A DNA stretch of 64,000 bases from an uncultured Bacteroidales bacterium (GTDB lineage Bacteria > Bacteroidota > Bacteroidia > Bacteroidales > Bacteroidaceae): positions 124,001 through 188,000 of the forward strand of contig CADCBO010000003.1 of NCBI GenBank assembly GCA_902799685.1. Reading direction: 5' to 3'. Of this stretch, positions 42,375 to 51,672 are shown piece after piece. The notes beneath the pieces are model-generated. The model saw nothing but the letters and a program-made list of their open reading frames with translations. It had not been told where the DNA came from and did not search any database. Within the stretch, counting starts at the first letter, position 1, and every line of letters starts with the position of its first letter. A program made the translations under genes and the position numbers.

Positions 42375-43246
42375 TGACTATCTGGACCGTCATACTGATT
42401 GTACTGTCCGCAGTGATTATAACCGCAGTGACAGCGGTAATACTCACCCGGCGCAATGACCGCCGCAAGGTGGCCTATATGATGGATGCCCTTGAGGATG
42501 GTGAGCTAAACTTCTCTTTCCGTGACAAGAACCGCTTTAACCGCACACTCAACCGCATACGCACCATATTTGAGCAGCAGCGTCAGCAGCATGAGCAGGA
42601 CTCCTGGACCAAACTTATCAGGGTGCTCACCCATGAGATAATGAACACCATATCGCCTGTGGCATCACTCAGTGATACGCTCTCCAAGTCAATGGATGAG
42701 AAAGGCCACAGTGAGCTTGATGTAAAGGCAGGTCTGGAAACCATATCATCATCATCCAGAAACCTTATCAAGTTTGTGGAGACCTACCGACAGCTTAGCG
42801 GTGTGGCACGTCCGGTGCGTAAGGCCATAATGGTAGAGGAACTGATAAATAAGGTGTTCGCGCTGGGCAAGGAGATGACATCTGAGGGTGTAACCTGTAA
42901 GTTCATTGCTAATGATCCTGACCTGATGATATATGCCGATGAAGGGCAGATATCCCAGATACTGATAAACCTTGTCAAGAACGCTGTACAGGCCAACGCA
43001 TCAGAAATAACAATCACAGGCAGTATGGGAAAGGAGGATGAGGTGATACTAAATGTGGCAAATAACGGCCAGCCCATATCCCCCGAGAGCCAGGAACAGA
43101 TATTCGTGCCGTTCTTCACCACCAAGAAAAAGGGCAGCGGTATAGGCCTGAGCATATCGCGCCAGATAATGCGCAACCACAACGGCACCATAGAACTCAC
43201 CCGCAGCGACTCCGCCGCCACAGTATTCACCCTTATTTTCCGTTGA
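42374..43246 (+). CDS. sensor histidine kinase with one membrane helix
   Basis: A 290-residue kinase beginning at the ATG that overlaps the regulator's stop. One N-terminal helix (TIWTVILIVLSAVIITAVTA) is followed by a short linker, the HisKA domain with the phospho-acceptor His in LTHEIMNTISPVASL, and the HATPase domain with N-box LINLVKNAVQAN, G1-like VANNGQPIS and GSGIGLSISRQIM. There is no periplasmic or PAS sensor domain, so it must sense through the membrane helix, the short cytosolic linker or a partner such as the exporter it adjoins. An upstream start at 42287 lies inside the regulator gene and is rejected. Confidence 0.93.
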   Translation: MTIWTVILIVLSAVIITAVTAVILTRRNDRRKVAYMMDALEDGELNFSFRDKNRFNRTLNRIRTIFEQQRQQHEQDSWTKLIRVLTHEIMNTISPVASLSDTLSKSMDEKGHSELDVKAGLETISSSSRNLIKFVETYRQLSGVARPVRKAIMVEELINKVFALGKEMTSEGVTCKFIANDPDLMIYADEGQISQILINLVKNAVQANASEITITGSMGKEDEVILNVANNGQPISPESQEQIFVPFFTTKKKGSGIGLSISRQIMRNHNGTIELTRSDSAATVFTLIFR

Positions 43247-43253
43247 TTCTTTA

Positions 43254-43300
43254 GTGTAAAGGGTTTACACAAAAGTGTAAAGCTTTACACTTCTTTACAC
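43254..43300 (+). promoter_or_regulatory. palindromic upstream activator sites for the NtrC-type regulator
   Basis: GTGTAAAGGGTTTACAC (43254-43270) and the perfect palindrome GTGTAAAGCTTTACAC (43275-43290) are followed by a half site CTTTACAC (43293-43300), spaced about 20 bases apart. A looser GTAAA...TTTAC pair is at 43324-43340. The sites end about 45 bases before a sigma-54 promoter, where enhancer sites are expected. Confidence 0.85.
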
Positions 43301-43345
43301 ATTGCAAAGATGGAAATGATGCTGTAAATAAGCACTTTACGTTTT

Positions 43346-43361
43346 TGGCACGGAGGTTGTA
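43346..43361 (+). promoter_or_regulatory. sigma-54 promoter of the exporter operon
   Basis: TGGCAC, five bases, TTGTA matches the -24/-12 consensus TGGCACN5TTGCA except for one base. The TolC-like start codon is 39 bases downstream. An inverted repeat ATTGTAAA...TTTACAAT (about 43361-43387) lies at the expected transcript start. Confidence 0.85.
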
Positions 43362-43399
43362 TTGTAAATGGTGTAACTTTTTTACAATACAACTTTATT

Positions 43400-44725
43400 A
43401 TGAACCTGAGACTTTTTTGTTTGACGATAGTTATGGCGGCCGGCGGTTCCGTAAGCCTGCACGGGCAGGTTATGGGCCTTAAGGACTGTATGGAATATGC
43501 CATATCAAACTCCACTAAGGTACGGATACGGAACGCTGAGACCGCTGATGCCCGTATTGCACGGCGTGATGCCGTGCTCAGGGCATTCATGCCGTCCATC
43601 AGTGCCGACAGTTACGCCTACTATAACTTTGGCCGCAGCATAGACCCTCAGACCAACACCTATTTCAATCAGACATCGTTCCATAACAGCTACGGCATAA
43701 GTGCGGGCATCATACTATTTGACGGATTCAGCGCTGTCAACAATATGCGCATATCAAAAACGGGACTTGACATATCCCAGTCTCGTGAAAGGCAGGCCCA
43801 GGCCGATATCTGTCTGGCGGTGATGGAGGCATACTACAATTCGGTCTATTATTCCCGTCTGGCATCGGTTTATCAGGAGCGTGTCAATACCGTCCGGACC
43901 ATGCTTGACAAGATACGCCGTCAGGAGCAGCTGGGGCAGAAGGGATATGCCGATGTAATACAGGCGGAGTCAGACCTGGCAGACTCGGAATATGAGTTGG
44001 TCAATGCCCGCAACATGAGTCGTGACCAGCTTACAATACTCTCAGACCTGATGTTCTGGCCTGATGACAGACCGCTTCGGATAGATACGGTCCTTACAAT
44101 TCCGGATAATCTGCAGGATATGGCATTTGAACCCGCTAACGCAGTTTTGGATAATAATCCGGACTACAGGATTGCCGCATCAAACCTGCTCAACAGCCGG
44201 AGGGAACTGAGCACCGCACGCTGGCAGCTGCTTCCCAGACTCTCACTTTATGCAGGCTGGAACACCAACTACTTTACAATGGACGGCAACTCAACCGCTC
44301 CATTTGCAGAGCAGTTCCGTAACAACAGCGGTGAGTATGTGCAGCTTTCGGTCTCCATTCCTCTGTTTGACAGACTGCAGAAACACTCCGCGGTGGCCCG
44401 CAAGCGTAACGCACTGACAGTAGCCCAGGCCGAGAAAGAGCAGAAATGCCGTGAGATAGAGCAGGAGTACCGCCGCGCCACACAGGACTGTGAGGGAGCT
44501 ATGGAGGCTTATCGCCAGGCTGCCGTTAAAGCCGGCATACAGGAAGAGGCTTACCGCCTGAACATGCGGAAACTGGAGCAGGGACTGGTGTCACAGCTTG
44601 AGTTCAGGGCCATAAACGATGCTCTGCTCAAGTCTAAGGCCGACCTTATGAACTCGCTTTTCAGGCTCCTTATAAAACGTAGTGTGGTTGATTACTACGA
44701 AGGAACAGACTACATAGACCAGTAA
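43400..44725 (+). CDS. TolC-family outer-membrane efflux protein
   Basis: A 441-residue outer-membrane channel of a tripartite exporter. A signal peptide (LRLFCLTIVMAAGGSVSLHG) precedes the outer-membrane-efflux fold with two repeats: LKDCMEYAISNSTKVRI and DNNPDYRIAASNLLNSRREL begin the two long helical halves. YNFGRSIDPQTNTYFNQTSF is a strand-loop segment often seen in Bacteroidota members. First gene after the sigma-54 promoter; the adaptor and ABC genes follow on the same strand. Confidence 0.93.
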   Translation: MNLRLFCLTIVMAAGGSVSLHGQVMGLKDCMEYAISNSTKVRIRNAETADARIARRDAVLRAFMPSISADSYAYYNFGRSIDPQTNTYFNQTSFHNSYGISAGIILFDGFSAVNNMRISKTGLDISQSRERQAQADICLAVMEAYYNSVYYSRLASVYQERVNTVRTMLDKIRRQEQLGQKGYADVIQAESDLADSEYELVNARNMSRDQLTILSDLMFWPDDRPLRIDTVLTIPDNLQDMAFEPANAVLDNNPDYRIAASNLLNSRRELSTARWQLLPRLSLYAGWNTNYFTMDGNSTAPFAEQFRNNSGEYVQLSVSIPLFDRLQKHSAVARKRNALTVAQAEKEQKCREIEQEYRRATQDCEGAMEAYRQAAVKAGIQEEAYRLNMRKLEQGLVSQLEFRAINDALLKSKADLMNSLFRLLIKRSVVDYYEGTDYIDQ

Positions 44726-44775
44726 TGGTGATTCGCATAAACCGCAAACAGGAAGTAGAATAAAAACAACATAAT

Positions 44776-46032
44776 ATGGACAGGATAATAGAACGTAAGA
44801 AAGGTTTCAGGGCAGCTTTCACCAAGAGAGCGCTGCCGTACTGGCTGGGTGCAATGCTTGTGGTGTTCATCATCTACCTGATAGCACGCCCCAATGACAA
44901 GACACTGCGTATATCAAAGGATACGCTTACCGTATCCCAAGTACGTAGGGGAGAGTTCAATGATTACATCCGCATAAGCGGCCGCGTACAGCCCATGACC
45001 ACCATACAACTCAGCCCCCAGGAGGGCGGTATAGTACAGGAGATACTCATTGAGGAGGGCTCACCAGTCAAGGCCGGCGATGCCATACTGGTACTGAGCA
45101 ATGACAATCTGGACCTGCAGATTCTCAACTCCGAGGCGGAGTTGGCCGAGAAGGAGAATATACTGCGCAACACCCAGATACAGATGGAGCAGCAGAAACT
45201 GGACGTGCGCCAGAACCGGCTGGAATACGGTACGCAGGTGGATCGCCTGCGCCGCGCCTACGAGCAGCAGAAATCTCTTTATGAGGATAAGCTCATAGCC
45301 CGTGAGGAGTTTCTTAAGGCTCAGGAGGATTACCGCCTGGCACAGCAGAAATATGAACTGATAGATGAGCGTTCGCGTCAGGACAGCCTTTTCCGCGGCA
45401 CACAGATAGACCGTATGGAAGAGAGCCTGGAGAACATGCAGCTCAACATGCAGATGATACGCAAGCGCAAGAGCAACCTTATAGTAAAGGCTCCCATAGA
45501 CGGCGAGCTTGGCCTGCTTGATGTAGTGCTTGGCCAAAGCATAGCCAGCGGCACCAGGATAGGCCAGATAAACAGTGTAGATGTATATAAGGTGGAGGCC
45601 CAGATTGACGAGCACTACATAGACCGTGTTGTTTCAGGTCTTGAGGCTACTTTTGAGCGTCAGGGTGATACCTATTCAACAGTAATCCGCAAGGTCTATC
45701 CCGAGGTCCGTGACGGCAAGTTCAAGGCTGATTTCAAGTTCTCCGGCCAGCAGCCCGATAACATCCGCGCCGGCCAGACCTACTACCTGAATCTGCAGCT
45801 GGGCCAGCCCGAGGAGGCCATAATCATACCGCGCGGAACCTTCTACCAGAAGACCGGCGGAAAGTGGATATATGTAGTTAACAAAGAGGGCACCAAAGCC
45901 GTCAGGAGGGAGATACGTATCGGAAGGCAGAACCCGCAGTACTACGAGGTGCTTGAGGGTTTGCAGCCCGGCGAGAAGGTTATTACCTCCGGGTATGACA
46001 CTTATGGTGAAAGTGATGTGCTGGTATTTTGA
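44776..46032 (+). CDS. periplasmic adaptor (HlyD/MacA-like membrane-fusion protein)
   Basis: A 418-residue adaptor joining an inner-membrane ABC transporter to TolC. One N-terminal membrane helix (LPYWLGAMLVVFIIYLIA), then a lipoyl/barrel-sandwich half (VQPMTTIQLSPQEGGIVQEI), a long coiled coil (about 115-225, AELAEKENILRNTQIQMEQQ onward), the second lipoyl half with SNLIVKAPIDGELGLL and the beta-barrel and membrane-proximal domains (RAGQTYYLNLQLGQPEEAII). Its size fits MacA-type adaptors. Confidence 0.92.
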   Translation: MDRIIERKKGFRAAFTKRALPYWLGAMLVVFIIYLIARPNDKTLRISKDTLTVSQVRRGEFNDYIRISGRVQPMTTIQLSPQEGGIVQEILIEEGSPVKAGDAILVLSNDNLDLQILNSEAELAEKENILRNTQIQMEQQKLDVRQNRLEYGTQVDRLRRAYEQQKSLYEDKLIAREEFLKAQEDYRLAQQKYELIDERSRQDSLFRGTQIDRMEESLENMQLNMQMIRKRKSNLIVKAPIDGELGLLDVVLGQSIASGTRIGQINSVDVYKVEAQIDEHYIDRVVSGLEATFERQGDTYSTVIRKVYPEVRDGKFKADFKFSGQQPDNIRAGQTYYLNLQLGQPEEAIIIPRGTFYQKTGGKWIYVVNKEGTKAVRREIRIGRQNPQYYEVLEGLQPGEKVITSGYDTYGESDVLVF

Positions 46033-46053
46033 TAATCTGTAAGAATAACAAAG

Positions 46054-48375
46054 ATGAGAAGCTTTTGGAATTTCATTAGGAATAATAAGCTGTACGGGGT
46101 TATCAACCTTGTGGGGCTCACGGTGTCGATGGCCTTTGTGCTCCTGCTGGCTGTGTATGTGCAGCGGCAGCTCTCAACAGATTCCTTCCAGGAGAATGCG
46201 GACCGGATTTATGTGGTTGCCAACGAAGATTACGTAAATATGGGTTATTGGCTGGACAAGCATCTTAAGAACAATTTTCCTGAGATAGAGAAGGGTTGCT
46301 GCGTAGCACAAATTGCTTCGGCCGATGCTTTCACTATTGGCGGCGAACTGGTTTATGGCAGCACAATGGCCGCAGACAGTACATTTTTCGATATTTTCAG
46401 CTATGACCTTATTAATGGCAACAAGGCCGACTGGCGTATCTCGTGGGACCGATGCATGGTTAGCCAGGAGTTTGCCAATGCCCATTTCAGGGATAAAGAC
46501 CCCATCGGTCAGGTGATTCAATACAGTAATAACGGCGATTATCAGCTCACTGTCTGCGGTGTTTATAAAGATTTCGGCAATTCCATACTGAAAGCTCCGG
46601 ACGTGCTGATGCGGGGCGAGATGATGCCAAAGATCAATTCTTCGCATGATGTCTATATGTCAAATGCCGGTGGTGGCATCTGCTTTGTGATGACTTACCC
46701 CGGAGCAGATTTCCAGGCCAAGCACGATGCCGTTCTGGACTGGCTGGAAGAGAATTTCTGGATATATAAGAGCCAGTATGACAATGTGCGGTTCATTCCG
46801 CTCAGGGACATGTATTTCCTTAAATCAGGCAATACTGACGGGACGGGTACCATACAGTTCGGCAACCGGAGTTTCGTTAACCTGTTGCTGGCGATGTGCC
46901 TTCTGCTCCTGGCGTTTGCTGTGCTTAACTATATCAATATGACTACGGCGCTCACCGGTTTCCGTGCCAAGGAGATGGCTACCCGGCGTCTGGTAGGAGC
47001 CGAGAAACAGAGCATATTCTTTAAGATTATTACTGAAAGCGCCATAATATGCGGCATCTCGATGCTGCTGGCCATACTGTTGGCGGAGGCGCTTGCGCCG
47101 ACGGCTTCACGGATGATTGATTACCACGTTTCAATCTTTGAAGCTATCACACCTGCAAATGTCCTGCTGGTGTTGGGATTCATTGCCGTTCTGGGCATAC
47201 TTGCCGGTATTGTTCCGGCACTGCTCATCCAGAAGGCACAGCCCATAGAGATAGTTCGTGGCACCTTAAGACTCAAGACCAAGACGCTATATAGCAAGGT
47301 TATCATAGTTCTACAGAATGTAGTGAGTGTGATAATGCTGGTGAGCGCTCTGACAATGGGTTTGCAGATACGTCATCTGATATCGGGCGATTTGGGATAT
47401 AACACAAAGGACATCCTTGTTGTGGATAATAATTTCGGCCAGACCGGGCAGATCAGACCCTTGCTGGACCGCTGGATGGAAGAGCCTTGCGTGGATGAAG
47501 TGGGGCAGGGAGACGGAATTCCTTTGAGAGGAACTAATAACCTGACTGTGGAGTTACCGGATGGCCGATGGGTGTCGTTCCAGCAAATCCAGGGTGACGG
47601 CAATTACTTTGACATCCTGGGATTAAAGGAGAAACAGGACAATCACCAGCGTGCCTGGTGGCTTAACGAGTATGCTTTCAAGCAGATTGGCATTGATGAG
47701 AGTGCGACGGAATTCACAACTGGCTATAACGGAACAAAACCTATCGGCGGTATTTATTATGATTTCAAGATCCGACCGTTGGAGGCCGACCAAAGCGCTG
47801 CAATGATTTTCAACTGGGGAGAGAATCCCGATGATGATTACCCGTGGATACTGCTGGTGAAGACCGCCGGAGACCATGCTGCGGCCAAAAAACGGATAGA
47901 GTCAGTAGCTGCGGAGGTGTTCCCTGGCAGACTTTTTGAAGCACATTACATTGAGGAAATGATTGAAGAGGGATTTGAACAGGAAAGCCTGGTGTTGAAA
48001 ATAGTCTTGATATTCACAATCCTGTCCATTCTGGTGAGCGCCCTGGGCCTCTTTGCCATGAGCTCATACTATATGCAGCAGGAGATACGCAGCGTATCGG
48101 TCAGGAAAGTGTTTGGAGCCGAGTACTCAGGCGTACTCTGGGGACTGGTGCTGTCGTTCATGAAAATGGTGAGTATTGCATTCCTGATAGCCATCCCCAT
48201 AGCCTGGTTCATCATGAATAGCTGGCTTTCCGGCTACAGCCATAGGATTGTACTAAACTGGTGGATATTTGTTCTGGCAGGGTTGGCTGTTGCCATAATT
48301 GCGGCAATGAGTGTGCTTTACCAGAGCATAAAGACCGCCAGGACGAATCCTGCCATAGCATTGAAAAAAGAATAA
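46054..48375 (+). CDS. FtsX/MacB-type ABC transporter permease, first of two
   Basis: A 773-residue permease with two FtsX units. N-terminal helix (YGVINLVGLTVSMAFVLLLAVYV), a periplasmic MacB_PCD-like domain, three helices around residues 270-400 with the block TALTGFRAKEMATRRLVGA, a helix after KVIIVLQNVVSVIMLVSAL, a second periplasmic domain and three C-terminal helices with SVRKVFGAEYSGV and the terminal ARTNPAIALKKE. MacB-type proteins couple periplasmic movement to ATP hydrolysis to expel peptides or lipids through TolC. The ATPase is a separate gene, 27 bases downstream. Confidence 0.9.
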   Translation: MRSFWNFIRNNKLYGVINLVGLTVSMAFVLLLAVYVQRQLSTDSFQENADRIYVVANEDYVNMGYWLDKHLKNNFPEIEKGCCVAQIASADAFTIGGELVYGSTMAADSTFFDIFSYDLINGNKADWRISWDRCMVSQEFANAHFRDKDPIGQVIQYSNNGDYQLTVCGVYKDFGNSILKAPDVLMRGEMMPKINSSHDVYMSNAGGGICFVMTYPGADFQAKHDAVLDWLEENFWIYKSQYDNVRFIPLRDMYFLKSGNTDGTGTIQFGNRSFVNLLLAMCLLLLAFAVLNYINMTTALTGFRAKEMATRRLVGAEKQSIFFKIITESAIICGISMLLAILLAEALAPTASRMIDYHVSIFEAITPANVLLVLGFIAVLGILAGIVPALLIQKAQPIEIVRGTLRLKTKTLYSKVIIVLQNVVSVIMLVSALTMGLQIRHLISGDLGYNTKDILVVDNNFGQTGQIRPLLDRWMEEPCVDEVGQGDGIPLRGTNNLTVELPDGRWVSFQQIQGDGNYFDILGLKEKQDNHQRAWWLNEYAFKQIGIDESATEFTTGYNGTKPIGGIYYDFKIRPLEADQSAAMIFNWGENPDDDYPWILLVKTAGDHAAAKKRIESVAAEVFPGRLFEAHYIEEMIEEGFEQESLVLKIVLIFTILSILVSALGLFAMSSYYMQQEIRSVSVRKVFGAEYSGVLWGLVLSFMKMVSIAFLIAIPIAWFIMNSWLSGYSHRIVLNWWIFVLAGLAVAIIAAMSVLYQSIKTARTNPAIALKKE

Positions 48376-48402
48376 TAACAAACAAAAAAAACAAATACAG
48401 AC

Positions 48403-49083
48403 ATGATTAAGGTAACAAATCTGAGTAAGGTCTTCCGCATGGAAGAGATTGAGACCACCGCGCTTAACGGAGTATCGTTTGAAATCAAGGATGGTGAGTT
48501 TGTGGCGGTAATGGGCCCGTCGGGCTGCGGCAAATCCACTCTGCTTAATATCCTGGGACTGCTTGACAATCCCACATCGGGATCATACGAGTTGCTTGGT
48601 ACAGAGGTTTCCACGCTTAAGGAGAAAGAGCGCACCCGTTTCCGTAAGGGAAACATAGGCTTTGTTTTCCAGAGCTTCAATCTGATTGATGAGCTTAATG
48701 TTTATGACAACATTGAACTGCCGCTCAAGTACCTGAACATAAGCGCATCGGAGCGCAAGCACCGCGTTACTGACATAATGAAGCGTATGTCCATCAGTCA
48801 TCGCGCCCAGCATTTCCCACAGCAGCTCTCCGGCGGTCAGCAGCAGCGTGTGGCAATAGCACGTGCGGTTGTGGCCGGCCCCAAGCTGATCCTGGCCGAT
48901 GAGCCAACAGGTAACCTGGACTCCAAGAATGGCCGCGAGGTAATGAACCTGCTGCGTGAGCTTAATGATGACGGCACAACAATCGTAATGGTAACCCACT
49001 CCCAGAAGGATGCCGCTATGGCCCAGCGTACCATCGACCTGTTTGACGGCCGCATAGTATCGGATGTTAAGAACGAGCTTTAA
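48403..49083 (+). CDS. ABC transporter ATP-binding protein (LolD/MacB-type)
   Basis: A 226-residue ATPase. Walker A is GPSGCGKST, the Q-loop VFQSFNLIDELNVYDNIELP, signature LSGGQQQRVAIARA, Walker B LILADEPTGNLDSKN and the switch His in MVTHSQKDAAMA. It belongs to the group that powers FtsX-like permeases. Placed between two permease genes, which may form a heterodimer around two ATPase copies. Confidence 0.95.
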   Translation: MIKVTNLSKVFRMEEIETTALNGVSFEIKDGEFVAVMGPSGCGKSTLLNILGLLDNPTSGSYELLGTEVSTLKEKERTRFRKGNIGFVFQSFNLIDELNVYDNIELPLKYLNISASERKHRVTDIMKRMSISHRAQHFPQQLSGGQQQRVAIARAVVAGPKLILADEPTGNLDSKNGREVMNLLRELNDDGTTIVMVTHSQKDAAMAQRTIDLFDGRIVSDVKNEL

Positions 49084-49091
49084 CAACCTGT

Positions 49092-51389
49092 ATGAAAAGT
49101 TTCCTTAAATTCCTGTCCCGCAACAAGCTTTACACCGCCATTGAAGCGGTGGGTCTGGCTGTGAGCCTGGCGTTCGTGATTATAATAGGCTCATATGTGT
49201 GGCAGCAATATGCCGTGACGCGGGAGAACCCGGACCGGGAGCGGGTATATGTGCCCGGTATTCCGGATTTTCCGGCGTTGACATATGGTTTCCCGGATGT
49301 CATTACTGATATCCCTGAGATTGAAGCCGTATCCAGACTCTGTGACGTGAAGGTGCATCCTGTCATCCGTGGAGAGCAGACCGAGGTTGAAGGTGCCGCC
49401 GTGGAACCGGCGTTCTTCGGTATTTGTCCGCAGTTCCGTTTTGTTGAAGGTTCCGCAGATGTGCTGTCTGCTCCATCAAACATCATTATTACAGCCTCAT
49501 TTGCAGGCAAGCATAACCTTTCTGTGGGTGATGCCCTGGAAATCAGTGAAGGCAGCTATGTGATAGGTGCCATCCTTGAGGACCTGAAGGGGACTATCAT
49601 AAAGCCTTATGAAATATTCCGCAATGCTGAGGTTTACAAGGACAACTGGCAACTGTTTGACAATTTCGGCAGCACAACCATATTCATCAAAGTCCGTCCC
49701 GGGACAGACAGGAAAGAATTGTATGACAAGCTGGAGGCCGTATGCAAAAAGGTCTATCCAAGCATATATGGAAAAAGTTTCTTTGAGAACCTTGTGCTGT
49801 CACGTTATGACGAACTGTTCTTTGCGTCAACTGACCGTATCTTCAGGCATGGTGACAAAGCGACGCTGAGAGTTCTGTCGCTTGTTGGACTGCTTCTGCT
49901 TCTGTCGGCCATACTCAACTATATCAACCTGTCTGTCGCACTCACAGGAAAGAGAGCTAAAGAGATGGCTGTCCGGCAATTGTCCGGTGCATCAAGGAAT
50001 GGAATAATAGGTAAGTACATTGTTGAGTCTGTTGCGTTTACCTCAATCTGTTTTGCTGCAGGCCTATTGCTGGCTGAGGCATTCTGTCCCGCCATGAATG
50101 CGCTTCTTAACAATCCTGATGTCCCAATCCGAGTCATCTGGTCTTCAAGCTATTTGCTTGCCTACGCCGGCATGATTCTGGCGGTCGGGATTATCAGCGG
50201 CATTTTCCCGGCTATGATGGCTGGCCGCTACAACCCTGTTGATGTTATGAAAGGCGGTTACCGTCGCCAGAGCAAGAAAGTGTTCAGCAAGGTTTTTATA
50301 GTGCTGCAGAACACGCTGGCAGTCATCCTGATTGCCCTTGCCATCACTATGGAAGCACAGATGCGCAAGACGCAGTCACGTCCGATGCATTGCAACATAG
50401 CCGACAAATACTATCTGTCCATTTATTCCTATGATGTATCCGGCGACTCTTTCAAGGATTTACTTGAATCGCTTCCGTGTGTAAAGCGGGTGGGAAAGAG
50501 CTACGGCGTGCCCGGAAGCATCCGTGTCGGGCAGTACAGTACCACGCGGGACGGTCAGGATATCTTGTACAGGCATATCAGGATGGACAGTACTGCCTTT
50601 GCAATGTTCGGATTTGAGATTCTTGAAGACTATAGCGCTCCGCTTTTCAACAGCGTATGGTTTTCGGACGAAAGTTTTGCGGCAAGCGGCTTTGACAGCG
50701 AATACCACGATATAGGGACGCTCTCCAGACGTACCCAGGGCTGTGACCAGTTGGCCGGCGTCTTCAAGGCGTTCCCCACCAATTCGGCCAATATGGGAAA
50801 GGATGATTATGCCATCATCTCCGTGATGCGTACCGAAGACATCTCATCCAACAGCTGGGTGATAGAAACAACTGGCGACAGGAAAGAGGCGGCAAGACAG
50901 ATTACTGATACCTATGAAACATACGCTAAGGAACATAAAGTTATTGATTTTGATGCATTCTGGGTCGATGAGCATATTGCCCAGGCCTGGAAGCCGGCCC
51001 GCAACAACATGCGCCTGGTGGAGATATTCATGCTCCTTTCCATCCTCATATCTCTTTTAGGGCTTGTTGCCATGAGTACCTACTACTCGGACATACATTC
51101 AAATGAAATAGCCATAAGGAAGGTTTTTGGCGGTACAGTAGGCTCTGAATCCTTGCGCAGCATCCGTGAATACATGATTCTGGTAGGCATAGCCTGCGTG
51201 ATAGGAATCCCTATAGCTGTATGGGCAGCAGGAGTCTATCTGGAGCAGTTTATCTGGAAACTGGAGAACTACTGGTGGATATTCGTGGTATCGGTCATCC
51301 TTTCAGTTCTGATAGCTCTCATATCTGTAATCTGGCAGGTAATTCGCTCAGCCCGCACCAATCCCGCCGAAGCCTTGAAGAAAGAATAG
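49092..51389 (+). CDS. FtsX/MacB-type ABC transporter permease, second of two
   Basis: A 765-residue permease paralogous to the one at 46054, starting eight bases after the ATPase gene. It has the same plan: N-terminal helix (IEAVGLAVSLAFVIIIGSYV), periplasmic domain, helices with VALTGKRAKEMAVRQLSGAS, KVFIVLQNTLAVILIALAI, second periplasmic domain, C-terminal helices with AIRKVFGGTVG and the end ARTNPAEALKKE. The two copies have diverged mostly in their periplasmic domains, which suggests different roles in substrate capture. Last gene of the sigma-54 operon. Confidence 0.9.
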   Translation: MKSFLKFLSRNKLYTAIEAVGLAVSLAFVIIIGSYVWQQYAVTRENPDRERVYVPGIPDFPALTYGFPDVITDIPEIEAVSRLCDVKVHPVIRGEQTEVEGAAVEPAFFGICPQFRFVEGSADVLSAPSNIIITASFAGKHNLSVGDALEISEGSYVIGAILEDLKGTIIKPYEIFRNAEVYKDNWQLFDNFGSTTIFIKVRPGTDRKELYDKLEAVCKKVYPSIYGKSFFENLVLSRYDELFFASTDRIFRHGDKATLRVLSLVGLLLLLSAILNYINLSVALTGKRAKEMAVRQLSGASRNGIIGKYIVESVAFTSICFAAGLLLAEAFCPAMNALLNNPDVPIRVIWSSSYLLAYAGMILAVGIISGIFPAMMAGRYNPVDVMKGGYRRQSKKVFSKVFIVLQNTLAVILIALAITMEAQMRKTQSRPMHCNIADKYYLSIYSYDVSGDSFKDLLESLPCVKRVGKSYGVPGSIRVGQYSTTRDGQDILYRHIRMDSTAFAMFGFEILEDYSAPLFNSVWFSDESFAASGFDSEYHDIGTLSRRTQGCDQLAGVFKAFPTNSANMGKDDYAIISVMRTEDISSNSWVIETTGDRKEAARQITDTYETYAKEHKVIDFDAFWVDEHIAQAWKPARNNMRLVEIFMLLSILISLLGLVAMSTYYSDIHSNEIAIRKVFGGTVGSESLRSIREYMILVGIACVIGIPIAVWAAGVYLEQFIWKLENYWWIFVVSVILSVLIALISVIWQVIRSARTNPAEALKKE

Positions 51390-51446
51390 TGCTTAAAAGA
51401 TCCTTACATCATACCGGTATCGTATATATGCCTCTGGCTTGCGCGC

Positions 51447-51490
51447 ATTTTTTCCTGCCTAGGGAAAATTTTTTTCCTGCCTAGGAAACA
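51447..51490. repeat. two tandem TTTTCCTGCCTAGGAAAA-type hairpin repeats
   Basis: The word TTTTTTCCTGCCTAGG followed by GAAAA occurs twice in a row; each copy can form its own short stem of TTTCC with GGAAA. It lies in the 283-base space between the exporter operon and the RNase HII gene, which otherwise holds only the terminator and promoter listed next. Confidence 0.7.
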
Positions 51491-51623
51491 ATTTCGCGTA
51501 AGGCAGAGCACTATATACACCTTTATTTGGTGAAGTAAAAAATACGGACATCGTACAGTTATTTCACCCTGGGCGGCCGCAGATGTGACAACATCGGCCA
51601 ATTAAAGGTCTTGCCAAAAGATT

Positions 51624-51656
51624 GCCGTCATCTCATTGAGGTGGCGGCTTTTTTTT
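51624..51656 (+). terminator. terminator-like hairpin before the RNase HII gene
   Basis: GCCGTCATCTCA pairs with TGAGGTGGCGGC, including G-U pairs, and is followed by eight T. Its T run merges into the -7 box of the next gene. Confidence 0.75.
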
Positions 51657-51663
51657 AAATTTG
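51656..51663 (+). promoter_or_regulatory. -7 box of the RNase HII gene, nearly leaderless
   Basis: TAAATTTG followed by C lies 9 bases before the ATG at 51673, the same arrangement as at 41020. It overlaps the alternative TTG start at 51661. Confidence 0.6.
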
Positions 51664-51672
51664 CAGTCTGTT

